Positions 17,643 through 25,886 of a stretch of 53,296 nt of DNA are shown in pieces. The notes below the pieces were generated by a model. The model was not told the origin of the DNA, did not search any database, and worked only from the letters and a program-made list of their open reading frames with translations. Made by a program: the position numbers and the translations under genes. Numbering within the stretch: position 1 is the first letter of the stretch; each line of letters starts with the position of its first letter. Source of the stretch: Ralstonia pickettii (GTDB lineage: Bacteria > Pseudomonadota > Gammaproteobacteria > Burkholderiales > Burkholderiaceae); contig NZ_MCGB01000063.1 in the NCBI RefSeq assembly GCF_001699815.1, forward strand, positions 1 through 53,296, given 5' to 3'.

Positions 17643-18197
17643 TTACTTTTTCTCAGGCGGCTGGTTGAACGGGAAGGTCCCGAACATGTTCTTGGCCTGG
17701 CTCTGCATCTGCTCCTGCATCTGCACGAACAGGTTTTTGCTCTGCTCGATGTAGTTGCTCATCATGCCTTGCATCATCGGGCCCTGCATGTTCATGAACT
17801 GCGACCACATGTCAGGGTTGAACGTGTTGCCGCTGTAGAGGTCCTTCGAGTTCTCGGCCAGCTTGCTCTGGATGTCGACAAATGCCTGGATGTTCTTTTC
17901 CAGGTACGTGCCCATCATGCCCTGCATGGCGTTTCCATAGAAACGGATGATCTGCGCGAGCATCGCGCCGGAGAACATCGGCACGCCGCCGGTTTCCTCT
18001 TCCAGAATGATCTGCAGCAGGATGCTGCGGGTCAGGTCTTCACCGGATTTCGCATCGACGACGCGAAACTCTTCGGTTTCCATGACGAGCTGCTTGACGT
18101 CTGCCAGCGTGATGTAGGTGCTGGTCTGGGTATCGTAGAGCCGGCGGTTGGGATATTTCTTGATCAGCCGTTCGGTGCCCTTCTTGCTGGTGGCCAT
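17643..18197 (-). CDS. phaR: PHA synthesis repressor PhaR
   Basis: DNA- and granule-binding repressor (184 aa) of phasin and of its own gene: PhaR is released from DNA when it binds nascent PHB. The N-terminal PHB/PHA accumulation regulator domain (KKYPNRRLYDTQTSTYITLADVKQLV) is the DNA-binding part; the C-terminal half is rich in Met and Gln (MMQGMMSNYIEQ, QMQEQMQSQ). The ATG at 18197 has GGAAAGG upstream. Its upstream region contains repeated TGC elements shared with phaP, consistent with autoregulation. Confidence 0.95.
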   Translation of the reverse strand: MATSKKGTERLIKKYPNRRLYDTQTSTYITLADVKQLVMETEEFRVVDAKSGEDLTRSILLQIILEEETGGVPMFSGAMLAQIIRFYGNAMQGMMGTYLEKNIQAFVDIQSKLAENSKDLYSGNTFNPDMWSQFMNMQGPMMQGMMSNYIEQSKNLFVQMQEQMQSQAKNMFGTFPFNQPPEKK

Positions 18198-18223
18198 CGT
18201 GCCTTTCCGTGTTGGCGATGCTG

Positions 18224-18271
18224 CTGCGGTGCAGCCGATGCACTGCGAAATGACTGCACCGAGCGATGCAG
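18224..18271 (-). promoter_or_regulatory. Candidate PhaR operators upstream of phaR
   Basis: The region 27-75 bases before the phaR ATG is packed with TGC/GCA: CTGC-GGT-GCAG (18224-18234), CCGATGCAC (18235-18243) and GCGATGCAG (18263-18271). PhaR of Paracoccus denitrificans is reported to favour TGC-rich sites of the CTGC-N3-GCAG kind, and the phaP promoter here carries GCGATGCAC twice. Autoregulatory operators are therefore likely; this is inference from motif sharing. Confidence 0.55.
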
Positions 18272-18550
18272 CAAAATACGCGGTTGCCCGGCTGTTCCGA
18301 TCTGCGCGCGAATGCTGCATTCAAGAGCAGCGCAGATGCATCCGTTTATGATCGGACGCCCCGTGTCTCCCTGCGGAGCGCCTCCGTGATTGGATTCTAT
18401 GCGGATCGCTCTGCAAAGAAAAGGCGACCTCCCCCGGTAAAAACCCGCAGCATTTTGATGCGGCTCACGCACTCGGACAGTTGTACAGAGAGGACGCAAA
18501 AGGCCTGCTGCAATGCACTCAAGCATCGCAGCATGCAGGCAAATCAGGGG

Positions 18551-18594
18551 AAAAATTGCTGCGCCTGTGCTGCAGCATCGCCGCAGCACAGGCG
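18551..18594 (-). terminator. Strong terminator after phaB
   Basis: Perfect 12-bp stem CGCCTGTGCTGC (18562-18573) / GCAGCACAGGCG (18583-18594), followed on the minus strand by GCAGCAATTTTT. It should separate phaCAB from phaR. The remaining 18198-18550 gap (about 350 bases) has no gene; it holds phaR promoter sequence and several more TGC-rich stretches near 18505-18540. Confidence 0.85.
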
Positions 18595-18602
18595 TGGGAG
18601 CG

Positions 18603-19343
18603 TCAGCCCATGTGCAGGCCGCCGTTGAGGGAGAAGTCCGCACCGGTGGAGAAGCCGGACTCTTCCGATGCAAGCCATGCGCAGATCGAGGCAATCTCGG
18701 TCGGCTCGCCCAACCGCTTGACCGGGATCGTGCCAATAATCTTGTCGAGCACATCCTGACGAATCGCTTTCACCATGTCGGTGGCGATATAGCCCGGCGA
18801 CACGGTGTTGACCGTCACGCCCTTGGTAGCGACTTCCTGCGCCAGCGCCATGGTGAAACCATGCAAGCCAGCCTTGGCGGTCGAGTAGTTGGTCTGGCCA
18901 AACTGCCCCTTCTGGCCGTTCACCGACGAGATGTTGATGATTCGACCCCAGCCGCGATCCGCCATGCCGTCGATGACCTGCTTCGTCACGTTGAACAGCG
19001 ACGTCAGGTTGGTATCGATCACCGCATCCCAGTCGGCGCGGGTCATCTTGCGGAACACCACGTCGCGCGTAATGCCGGCGTTGTTGATCAGGACATCCAC
19101 CTCGCCCACTTCGGCCTTGACCTTGTCGAACGCGGCCTTGGTCGACTCCCAGTCACCGACGTTCCCTTCGGACGGCACGAAATCGAAACCGAGCGCCTTT
19201 TGTTGTTCGAGCCATTTCGCCTTACGCGGCGAGTTCGGGCCGCAGCCTGCGACAACAGTGAAGCCGTCGCGCGCCAAGCGCTGGCAAATCGCCGTTCCGA
19301 TACCGCCCATGCCGCCGGTGACGTATGCGATGCGTTTGGTCAT
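18603..19343 (-). CDS. phaB: NADPH-dependent acetoacetyl-CoA reductase
   Basis: Short-chain dehydrogenase (246 aa, the R. eutropha length) that reduces acetoacetyl-CoA to (R)-3-hydroxybutyryl-CoA. It has the cofactor motif TGGMGGIG, NNAG, and the Ser140/Tyr153/Lys157 triad in INISSVNG and NYSTAKAG. I choose ATG 19343, five bases after AGGAG; a GTG two codons upstream is possible but lies in the ribosome-binding site. It is the third gene of phaCAB, 122 bases after phaA, with two hairpins in the spacer. Confidence 0.96.
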   Translation of the reverse strand: MTKRIAYVTGGMGGIGTAICQRLARDGFTVVAGCGPNSPRKAKWLEQQKALGFDFVPSEGNVGDWESTKAAFDKVKAEVGEVDVLINNAGITRDVVFRKMTRADWDAVIDTNLTSLFNVTKQVIDGMADRGWGRIINISSVNGQKGQFGQTNYSTAKAGLHGFTMALAQEVATKGVTVNTVSPGYIATDMVKAIRQDVLDKIIGTIPVKRLGEPTEIASICAWLASEESGFSTGADFSLNGGLHMG

Positions 19344-19372
19344 GTCCACTCCTAGTCCTTGTTGTTAGAATC

Positions 19373-19452
19373 GCCCGGCCTCTTGCCGGGCGGCAAATGC
19401 TCAGGTGTCTCGGATTGGCGCGTCAGGCATTCGTTCCGATTCACGCCAATCC
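19373..19452 (-). repeat. Two hairpins in the phaA-phaB spacer
   Basis: GCCCGGC-N5-GCCGGGC (19373-19391) and GGATTGGCG-N23-CGCCAATCC (19412-19452) are both perfect. Neither has a long T tract, so mRNA stabilisation or differential expression within the operon is more likely than full termination. Confidence 0.7.
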
Positions 19453-19465
19453 CACTGCAAAAAAC

Positions 19466-20647
19466 TTACGGGCGCTCAACGGCCAGCGCCACGCCCATGC
19501 CACCGCCGATACACAGCGAAGCCAGGCCCTTCTTCGCATCGCGCTTCTGCATTTCGTGCAGCAGCGTGACCAGGATGCGGCAGCCCGACGCGCCGATCGG
19601 GTGACCGATCGCAATCGCACCGCCGTTGACGTTGATCTTGGACGTGTCCCAGCCCATCTGCTGATGCACGGCCAGCGCCTGAGCGGCGAACGCCTCGTTG
19701 ATCTCCATCAGGTCCAGGTCGCCCACCGACCAGCCGGCGCGCGACAGGCAGCGTTTGGATGCCGGCACCGGCCCCATGCCCATGACCTTCGGGTCCAGGC
19801 CGGCGCTCGCGTAAGCACGGATGGTGGCCAGTGGCGTCAGGCCCAGTTCCTTGGCCTTGGCGGCCGACATCACCACGACTGCGGCGGCGCCATCGTTCAG
19901 GCCCGAGGCGTTGGCCGCCGTCACCGTACCTGCCTTGTCGAAGGCGGGCTTCAGGCCAGCCATCGACTCGAGCGTGGCACCATGGCGAACGAACTCGTCC
20001 TGCGAGAAGGCAATCGGATCGCCCTTGCGCTGCGGGATCAGGATCGGAACGATTTCGTCATTGAAGCGGCCCGACTTCTGCGCAGCTTCCGCCTTGTTCT
20101 GCGAAGCCACGGCAAACTCGTCCTGCGCTTCACGCGTGATGCCGTATTCCTTGGCGACGTTCTCGGCCGTGATGCCCATGTGGTACTGGTTGTAGACGTC
20201 CCATAGCCCATCCACAATCATCGAATCGATCAGCTTGGCGTCGCCCATGCGGAAACCGTCGCGCGAGCCTGGCAGGACGTGCGGCGCGGCGGACATGTTT
20301 TCCTGGCCGCCAGCCACGACGATCTCGGCATCGCCCGCGATGATGGCGTTGGCGGCCAGCATCACGGCCTTCAGGCCCGAGCCGCACACCTTGTTGATGG
20401 TCAGGCCAGGCACCATGTTCGGCAGCCCAGCCTTGATGACGGCCTGGCGCGCCGGGTTCTGACCCGAGCCTGCCGTCAGCACCTGGCCCATGATGACTTC
20501 GCTCACCTGGTCCGGCGCCACCTTGGCGCGCGCCAGCGCTTCACGGATAACGGCCGCGCCAAGCTCAGGCGCAGCGATCTTCGCCAGCGAGCCACCAAAC
20601 TTGCCCACGGCGGTGCGTACCGCCGATACGATCACAACATCGGTCAT
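19466..20647 (-). CDS. phaA: Acetyl-CoA acetyltransferase PhaA
   Basis: Biosynthetic thiolase (393 aa) condensing two acetyl-CoA to acetoacetyl-CoA, the first PHB step. The nucleophile is Cys88 in NKVCGSGLK; His in IGHPIGASG and Cys in CIGGGMG complete the site, and length and numbering equal the R. eutropha enzyme. The ATG at 20647 follows GGAAGG. It lies 89 bases after phaC in the operon. It is distinct from the second thiolase bktB at 13764-14948. Confidence 0.97.
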   Translation of the reverse strand: MTDVVIVSAVRTAVGKFGGSLAKIAAPELGAAVIREALARAKVAPDQVSEVIMGQVLTAGSGQNPARQAVIKAGLPNMVPGLTINKVCGSGLKAVMLAANAIIAGDAEIVVAGGQENMSAAPHVLPGSRDGFRMGDAKLIDSMIVDGLWDVYNQYHMGITAENVAKEYGITREAQDEFAVASQNKAEAAQKSGRFNDEIVPILIPQRKGDPIAFSQDEFVRHGATLESMAGLKPAFDKAGTVTAANASGLNDGAAAVVVMSAAKAKELGLTPLATIRAYASAGLDPKVMGMGPVPASKRCLSRAGWSVGDLDLMEINEAFAAQALAVHQQMGWDTSKINVNGGAIAIGHPIGASGCRILVTLLHEMQKRDAKKGLASLCIGGGMGVALAVERP

Positions 20648-20736
20648 TTGCTTACCTTCCACTGTCGAAAGAGAGGGTCGTTGGATACCGTCAGCGGCCG
20701 AAGCCGCGACGGCAACGGGGGTTCATGCGCGCGATC

Positions 20737-22530
20737 TTACGCTTTCTGTTTGACGTAGCGGCCGGGCGCCGGCTCGATGGCCGGGTAGTCCGCATTGCCG
20801 TAGCCCTTGGGCGCAGCTTTCTGCGCACCGGCGTGGGATGCGAGCCAAGTTGACCAATCCGGCCACCAGCTGCCGGGATGCTCCTTGGCACCCTCGAACC
20901 ACGCATCGGCGGACTCGGGCAGCTTGGCATTGATCCAGTGCGAACGCTTGTTGGCCGCAGGCGGGTTGATGACGCCTGCGATATGTCCCGAAGCGCCCAG
21001 GACGAAACGCCGCTTGCCCTTGAGCAGCGGCACCGAGCCATAGGCCGACTTCCACGGAACGATGTGGTCTTCACGCGAGCCGTAGATGTAGACCGGCGCC
21101 TCGATCTTGCCGAGATCCACTGGCGTGCCGTTCACCTTCAGCTTGCCCGGCGTCTTGAGGTCGTTCTGCAGGTACGTATGGCGCAGGTACCAGCAGTACC
21201 ACGGGCCCGGCAGATTGGTGGAATCGCCATTCCAGTACAACAGGTCGAACGGCGCGGGCGTCTTGCCCTTCAGATAGTTCTCGACAACGTAGTTCCAGAC
21301 GAGATCGTTCGGGCGCAGGAACGAGAACGTGTTTGCCAGCTCCACGCCACGCAGCAGGCCCGGGCCGGTCGGCGCATTGCTGCCGATGGTCTTTTCACGC
21401 ATTTCCACCTGGGCCTGGTCGACAAACACGTCGAGAATGCCGGTGTCCGTAAAGTCGAGCAGCGTGGTCAGCAGCGTCAGGCTCGCGGCCGGGTGCTCGC
21501 CGCGCTCCGCGAGCACGGCCAGGGCTGTCGAGAGGATCGTACCGCCTACACAAAAGCCCAGCACGTTGATCTGGTCCTGCGCGGAGATCTCGCGTGCAAC
21601 GCGAATGGCCTCGATCGCACCACCTTCGATGTAGTCGTCCCACGTGCGGGAGGCCATGCTCGCGTCCGGATTGCGCCACGACACCAGGAATACGGTATTG
21701 CCCTGCTCCACCGCATAGCGGACGAGCGAATTGGCCGGCTGCAGATCGAGGATATAGTACTTGTTGATGCAGGGCGGCACCAGCAGCAGCGGGCGCGCAT
21801 GCACCTTGGCTGTCAGCGGCTTGTACTGGATGAGCTGGAAGTAGTCGTTCTCGAAAACGACCGCGCCTTCGCTGTTGGCGACGTTGCGGCCGATCTCGAA
21901 CGCAGTTTCGTCTGTCTGCGAGATCTTGCCGCGCTCCATGTCCTGCAGCATGTTCAGGATGCCGGTGCGCAGGGATTCGCCACGCGACTCAATCAGTTGT
22001 TTCTGCGCTTCCGGGTTGGTCGCAAGGAAGTTGGACGGCGACATGGCCGCTGTCCATTGCGAAACGGCAAAGCGCACGCGCTCGCGGGTCTTGACGTCCG
22101 CCTGGACTGCATCGGCCATTTCCATCAACGTGCGGGCGTTGAGCACGTAGAACGCAGCCGCGTAGCCGTAGAGCGGGCTCTTGCGCCACGCATCGTTCGA
22201 GAAACGGCGATCCGACGGCGCCACGGCTTCGGCGCTTTCGCCGGTGCTCATGTGGCGCCAGATCTGAAGCCATTCTTCAAGATACTTCTGCTGGATTTCG
22301 GCCAGCCGCTCGTGCGGAATCAGTGCGAACGGAGCCGCACCCTCACCCATCGCTGCGCCGTTGAACTGGCCAAGACCAGGCGCCGCCGCACCGGGTTGCG
22401 CGAAGGCGCCCGCAAAGGCTTGCCATTGCTTGAACTGCTCTGCCCACTGCGTAGGGTCCGACAAGCCCGGCCAGGGAGCTTGAGTGTGGGCGCTAGATGC
22501 TTTGGATGATGTCGATTGACGCGATGCCAT
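20737..22530 (-). CDS. phaC: Class I poly(3-hydroxyalkanoate) synthase
   Basis: Granule-associated polymerase (597 aa; R. eutropha 589) joining 3-hydroxybutyryl-CoA into PHB. The lipase-like box GFCVGGT holds the catalytic Cys327; the Asp in YGSREDHIVPW and the His in GASGHIAGVINPP complete the triad. The N-terminal ~75 residues (Ser/Ala/Gln-rich) differ from R. eutropha, as is usual. The ATG at 22530 has GAGGG upstream. A TTGACA-N18-AACAAT promoter lies 70-99 bases before the start. First gene of phaCAB. Confidence 0.97.
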   Translation of the reverse strand: MASRQSTSSKASSAHTQAPWPGLSDPTQWAEQFKQWQAFAGAFAQPGAAAPGLGQFNGAAMGEGAAPFALIPHERLAEIQQKYLEEWLQIWRHMSTGESAEAVAPSDRRFSNDAWRKSPLYGYAAAFYVLNARTLMEMADAVQADVKTRERVRFAVSQWTAAMSPSNFLATNPEAQKQLIESRGESLRTGILNMLQDMERGKISQTDETAFEIGRNVANSEGAVVFENDYFQLIQYKPLTAKVHARPLLLVPPCINKYYILDLQPANSLVRYAVEQGNTVFLVSWRNPDASMASRTWDDYIEGGAIEAIRVAREISAQDQINVLGFCVGGTILSTALAVLAERGEHPAASLTLLTTLLDFTDTGILDVFVDQAQVEMREKTIGSNAPTGPGLLRGVELANTFSFLRPNDLVWNYVVENYLKGKTPAPFDLLYWNGDSTNLPGPWYCWYLRHTYLQNDLKTPGKLKVNGTPVDLGKIEAPVYIYGSREDHIVPWKSAYGSVPLLKGKRRFVLGASGHIAGVINPPAANKRSHWINAKLPESADAWFEGAKEHPGSWWPDWSTWLASHAGAQKAAPKGYGNADYPAIEPAPGRYVKQKA

Positions 22531-22599
22531 AGTGCCCTCGATCCGACGATATGCGCCGCTCCGGTTGGAACGGCGGCGCAACTCGTAGTATTGCGAGGC

Positions 22600-22629
22600 A
22601 TTGTTGCCTTGCCGTTTCAAGGCTGTCAA
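22600..22629 (-). promoter_or_regulatory. phaC promoter, R. eutropha type
   Basis: On the minus strand, TTGACA (22624-22629), an 18-base spacer, then AACAAT (22600-22605): the same boxes and spacing as the characterised R. eutropha phaC promoter. The spacer itself is an inverted repeat, GCCTTG-N6-CAAGGC, filling 22606-22623 exactly. Confidence 0.85.
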
Positions 22630-22800
22630 TCGTAGTTACCTGACGATCGAACAGAAACGCCGGCCCAGCGCGGGTCTTGCGGCATTCAACGAAAACGGCG
22701 GCCACCAAATGGCTAAGCGCGGCGCCAGGGCTATGATCCAATTTGCGCAGTTTCGTGCGAGACTGCCCCATTGCGCCAACGCCGGGCACCGCTTCTTCCC

Positions 22801-23037
22801 ATGTATATCGTCGCCATCGCGTGGCTCTATGTCGTGCTGATGATGTCCTTGACTGAGCAATCTTGGATTGCTGGCATCGGCACATTTGTCTTCTACGGCG
22901 TGGCGCCGCTATCGCTCTTCCTGTGGATTGTCAGCACGCCGGCGCGCAGGCGGCGCCGGAAAGCCCAGGAAGCTGCGCAGGACGAGGCGGACACCACCGC
23001 CACATTGAGCAGCGACACAGGCGACGGCGCCGCCTGA
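22801..23037 (+). CDS. Small inner-membrane protein of unknown function
   Basis: A 78-aa protein with two membrane segments (about residues 2-16 and 22-45), then a basic stretch (ARRRRRKAQEAAQ) and an acidic, Thr-rich tail. I do not recognise a family. The gene is divergent from phaC and converges on pgeF, whose stop is 4 bases away. ATG 22801 is chosen because the hydrophobic segment begins there; an in-frame upstream start at 22771 would add ten residues. The topology suggests the charged tail is cytoplasmic. Confidence 0.65.
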   Translation: MYIVAIAWLYVVLMMSLTEQSWIAGIGTFVFYGVAPLSLFLWIVSTPARRRRRKAQEAAQDEADTTATLSSDTGDGAA

Positions 23038-23041
23038 ACGC

Positions 23042-23845
23042 TTACTCGGCGCGCCAGATCAGCGTGGCCATACGGCCTGTGATGCGCTCCCGTCGGTATG
23101 AATAGAAGCGCTCGACGTCCATCATCGTGCACAGGCCGCCGCCGTACACGTCGGTACAACCAACCCGCGCCAGCCGCAGCCGGGCCAGCGCATACAGGTC
23201 GGCAAAGACCTTGCCAGCCGATACGCCCTCCCGGAACGCCGCTTCCGTGGCAGGCAGTTCGCCGGGCCTGACGGCGTCGATAAAGGCTTGACGCACTTCC
23301 TCACCCACTTCAAAGCATGATGGTCCGATGGCGGGCCCCAGCCATGCCAGCCACGTGGGATCGGCCTCCTGCCCGCTGGCACGCAGCCGCTGCATCATGG
23401 CGTCGAGCGTGCGCTCGATCACGCCGCCACAGAGACCACGCCAGCCCGCATGCGCGGCGCCCACAGTGACGCCGCGGGCGTCGCTCAGCAAGACAGGCAG
23501 GCAATCGGCCGTCATGACTACGCAGACGCGATCCCGCCAGGACGCCACCGCCGCATCGGCGACCACAGGCGCTGACGTACCAACGAGTTGATCAAGATCA
23601 GCCACATCGGTGCCGTGCACCTGTTCCATCCATGTTGGATCGGCGGGTAGCGCTGCACGCAAGATGCGGCGATTCTGATCAACGGCTTCGGGCGCGTCAC
23701 CGACGTGCTGGCCGAGGTTCAGGCCACCCGGCAAACCGCCGGCCAAACCGTAAGGTCCTGTACTGACGCCACCCAGGCGCGTCGTGGCCAGCGCCTTGAC
23801 GCGAGGATGCGCAGGCCAGTCGGGGACGATCCAGTCAGTTGACAT
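23042..23845 (-). CDS. pgeF: Peptidoglycan editing factor PgeF (YfiH/laccase-domain)
   Basis: Multicopper-oxidase-fold protein (267 aa) of the YfiH family, now regarded as correcting mis-incorporated amino acids in peptidoglycan precursors; older annotations say polyphenol oxidase. The motif VHGTDV, the zinc-site [12 protein letters not shown] and AAHAGWRG, and the C-terminal [16 protein letters not shown] are all present. I choose ATG 23845 (an ATG two codons upstream is equally usable). The start lies inside the last codons of rluD, an 11-base overlap indicating coupling. Confidence 0.9.
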   Translation of the reverse strand: MSTDWIVPDWPAHPRVKALATTRLGGVSTGPYGLAGGLPGGLNLGQHVGDAPEAVDQNRRILRAALPADPTWMEQVHGTDVADLDQLVGTSAPVVADAAVASWRDRVCVVMTADCLPVLLSDARGVTVGAAHAGWRGLCGGVIERTLDAMMQRLRASGQEADPTWLAWLGPAIGPSCFEVGEEVRQAFIDAVRPGELPATEAAFREGVSAGKVFADLYALARLRLARVGCTDVYGGGLCTMMDVERFYSYRRERITGRMATLIWRAE

Positions 23846-24947
23846 CGGCATCGGGGTCCAGGTCGAGAGCTTCCAGCAGATCGGCAAAATCGTCGGGCAC
23901 GCCGGCTTCCCAGTGCACCGATTTGCCCGATGCTGGGTGCACGAGCCCCAGGCGCACTGCATGCAGCGCCTGCCGCGTAAAAGGCACCGGCAACTGCGCC
24001 TTGATCGTCTGCGGCTGGCCACGTCGGAAGTTGCGCGTGTAGACCGGATCGCCAAGCAACGGATGCCCCTCCGATTCAAAGTGCACACGAATCTGGTGTG
24101 TACGGCCGGTCTCGAGCTGGCAACGCACCAGCGACACCTGTGCGCGCCCGAGGTCCACCACGTCAAGCGTCTTGAAATGCGTGCGCGCCGGCTTGCCGCT
24201 GGCTGTCTCGATGATGGCCATGCGCGTGCGGTCACGCGGATCGCGGCCGATCGGAGCATCGATCGTGGCTTCTTCCGGCGTTTCGCCCCACACCAGCGCG
24301 AGATAAGTCCGCTTGACGGTACGTGCCTGCAATTGGCGCACGAGGTCGGTCTGCGCAGGCAGCGTACGGGCGACCACCATCAGGCCGGAAGTGTCTTTAT
24401 CGAGGCGGTGAACGATGCCGGCACGCGGCAACTCTACGGCGTCGGGATAGCGGTGCAGCAGGCCGTTGAGTACGGTGCCGCTCCAGTTGCCCGCGGCGGG
24501 ATGCACCACCAGCCCGGCAGGCTTGTTGATGACGAGCAGCGTGTCGTCTTCGTACACCACATCCAGGTCGATGGGCTCGGCGACGAAGGCGTTTTCGTCG
24601 GCCGCGCGTTGCGGGACGACTTCGATGCGGTCACCGCCGGAGATCGCCGCACGCGGGCGCACCACCTCACCACGCAGGCGCACCGCGCCGGCATCAATCC
24701 ATTGCTGGAGGCGGCTGCGCGAATAGTCGGGCAGCAGCTTGGCAAGCGCCTTGTCCAGGCGTTCGCCGTGCATGGTTTCCGGAATCTCTATGATGATCGG
24801 CTCGGCTGCCTGGCCCGCACCGGCGGCAGGCAAATCGAGCGCCTCATCATCGAGGGCGTCTTCCGTCTCCGGCGCAGTGAGGGAAACGTCAGCCAGTGCG
24901 TCGTCTGACACAGGGCTTGGGCTATAATGCTTGATGCGATTTTTCAT
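23835..24947 (-). CDS. rluD: 23S rRNA pseudouridine synthase RluD
   Basis: Makes pseudouridines in helix 69 of 23S rRNA. An acidic N-terminal extension (about 1-50) precedes an S4 RNA-binding domain (about 58-110, [20 protein letters not shown]). The catalytic domain carries Asp183 in [10 protein letters not shown]. The protein is 370 aa, longer than E. coli RluD (326) because of the N-terminus. ATG 24947 has no clear SD and lies only 15 bases from bamD, so the bamD -10 box is inside this gene; a downstream start is possible. pgeF overlaps its 3' end. Confidence 0.92.
   Translation of the reverse strand: MKNRIKHYSPSPVSDDALADVSLTAPETEDALDDEALDLPAAGAGQAAEPIIIEIPETMHGERLDKALAKLLPDYSRSRLQQWIDAGAVRLRGEVVRPRAAISGGDRIEVVPQRAADENAFVAEPIDLDVVYEDDTLLVINKPAGLVVHPAAGNWSGTVLNGLLHRYPDAVELPRAGIVHRLDKDTSGLMVVARTLPAQTDLVRQLQARTVKRTYLALVWGETPEEATIDAPIGRDPRDRTRMAIIETASGKPARTHFKTLDVVDLGRAQVSLVRCQLETGRTHQIRVHFESEGHPLLGDPVYTRNFRRGQPQTIKAQLPVPFTRQALHAVRLGLVHPASGKSVHWEAGVPDDFADLLEALDLDPDADVN
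24923..24928 (+). promoter_or_regulatory. -10 box of bamD inside rluD
   Basis: Perfect TATAAT 35 bases before the bamD ATG, within the first codons of the divergent rluD. A CTGACA at 24905-24910 is too close to serve as a standard -35. Confidence 0.5.
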
Positions 24948-24962
24948 TCAGAAAAGGTGCCC

Positions 24963-25820
24963 ATGTCGGTCACGAGCGTAAAGCAGGCGCGTATTGTTAG
25001 TCGAATTGGCAATCGAATCCGCGCGCAAATCGGAGCAGTGTTGATGGCAGGCGTTGCATGCCTGGCTATCTCGGCCTGCGGCATCCTGCCGGAACAGCAA
25101 GACGAAACGGCTGGCTGGTCAGCCAACAAATTATATTCCGAAGCGAAGGACTCGCTCGACGGCGGCGACTACGCCAAGGCGGTCAAGTACTACGAAAAGC
25201 TCGAAAGCCGCTATCCGTTCGGCCAATACGCCCAACAGGCCCAGATCGAGACCGCCTACGCCAACTACAAGGATGGCGAGACGGCTGCCGCACTGGCCGC
25301 CGTGGACCGCTTCATCCAGTTGCACCCCAATCACCCCAGCGTCGATTACGCCTATTACCTCAAAGGCCTGATCAACTTCAACGACAACCTGGGCTGGCTC
25401 GGCCGCTTCTCGAACCAGGACTTGAGCGAGCGCGACCCGAAGGCCGCACGCGCCGCGTACGATGCGTTCAAGACGCTGATCACGCGTTTCCCGAACAGCA
25501 AGTACACGCCGGACGCCACCCAGCGCATGCAGTACATCGTGAACGCGATGGCCGAGCATGAAGTGGGCGCCGCACGCTACTACTACCGCCGCGGAGCCTA
25601 CCTGGCCGCCGTCAACCGCGCGCAGGACGCCATCAAGGATTACGACCGCGCCCCGGCTGTGGAAGAAGCGCTGTACATCATGATGAAGTCGTACGAAGCA
25701 CTGGGCATGAAAGACATGCGCGACGACACCGAACGCATCATCAAGCAGAACTACCCGAAGAGTGATTTCCTCGCCTACGGCCAGCGCAAGAAAGACAAGC
25801 CCTGGTACCAATGGTGGTGA
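24963..25820 (+). CDS. bamD: Outer-membrane assembly lipoprotein BamD
   Basis: Lipoprotein component (285 aa) of the BAM complex that folds beta-barrel proteins into the outer membrane. A signal peptide ends in a lipobox LAISAC with acylated Cys39. Five TPR-like repeats follow (SEAKDSLDGGDYAKAVKYYEKL, YPFGQYAQQAQIETAYANYK and on to FPNSKYTPDATQRM). The ATG at 24963 is chosen over an in-frame upstream start at 24927, which overlaps the -10 box. Essential in most Gram-negatives. A strong terminator follows. Confidence 0.95.
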   Translation: MSVTSVKQARIVSRIGNRIRAQIGAVLMAGVACLAISACGILPEQQDETAGWSANKLYSEAKDSLDGGDYAKAVKYYEKLESRYPFGQYAQQAQIETAYANYKDGETAAALAAVDRFIQLHPNHPSVDYAYYLKGLINFNDNLGWLGRFSNQDLSERDPKAARAAYDAFKTLITRFPNSKYTPDATQRMQYIVNAMAEHEVGAARYYYRRGAYLAAVNRAQDAIKDYDRAPAVEEALYIMMKSYEALGMKDMRDDTERIIKQNYPKSDFLAYGQRKKDKPWYQWW

Positions 25821-25842
25821 GCAAGGTTCGCACAGCACAGCA

Positions 25843-25872
25843 AAAAGCCCGGTCGATTGGCCGGGCTTTTTG
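25843..25872. terminator. Bidirectional terminator bamD / dinG
   Basis: AAAAAGCCCGG-N8-CCGGGCTTTTT; A and T runs on both sides let it serve bamD on the plus strand and the helicase gene on the minus strand. Confidence 0.9.
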
Positions 25873-25886
25873 TTTGTGCGTGCGGG

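Noticed and set aside
20878-22509. A 543-codon plus-strand frame
   Set aside because: Antisense to phaC, whose catalytic motifs are clear.
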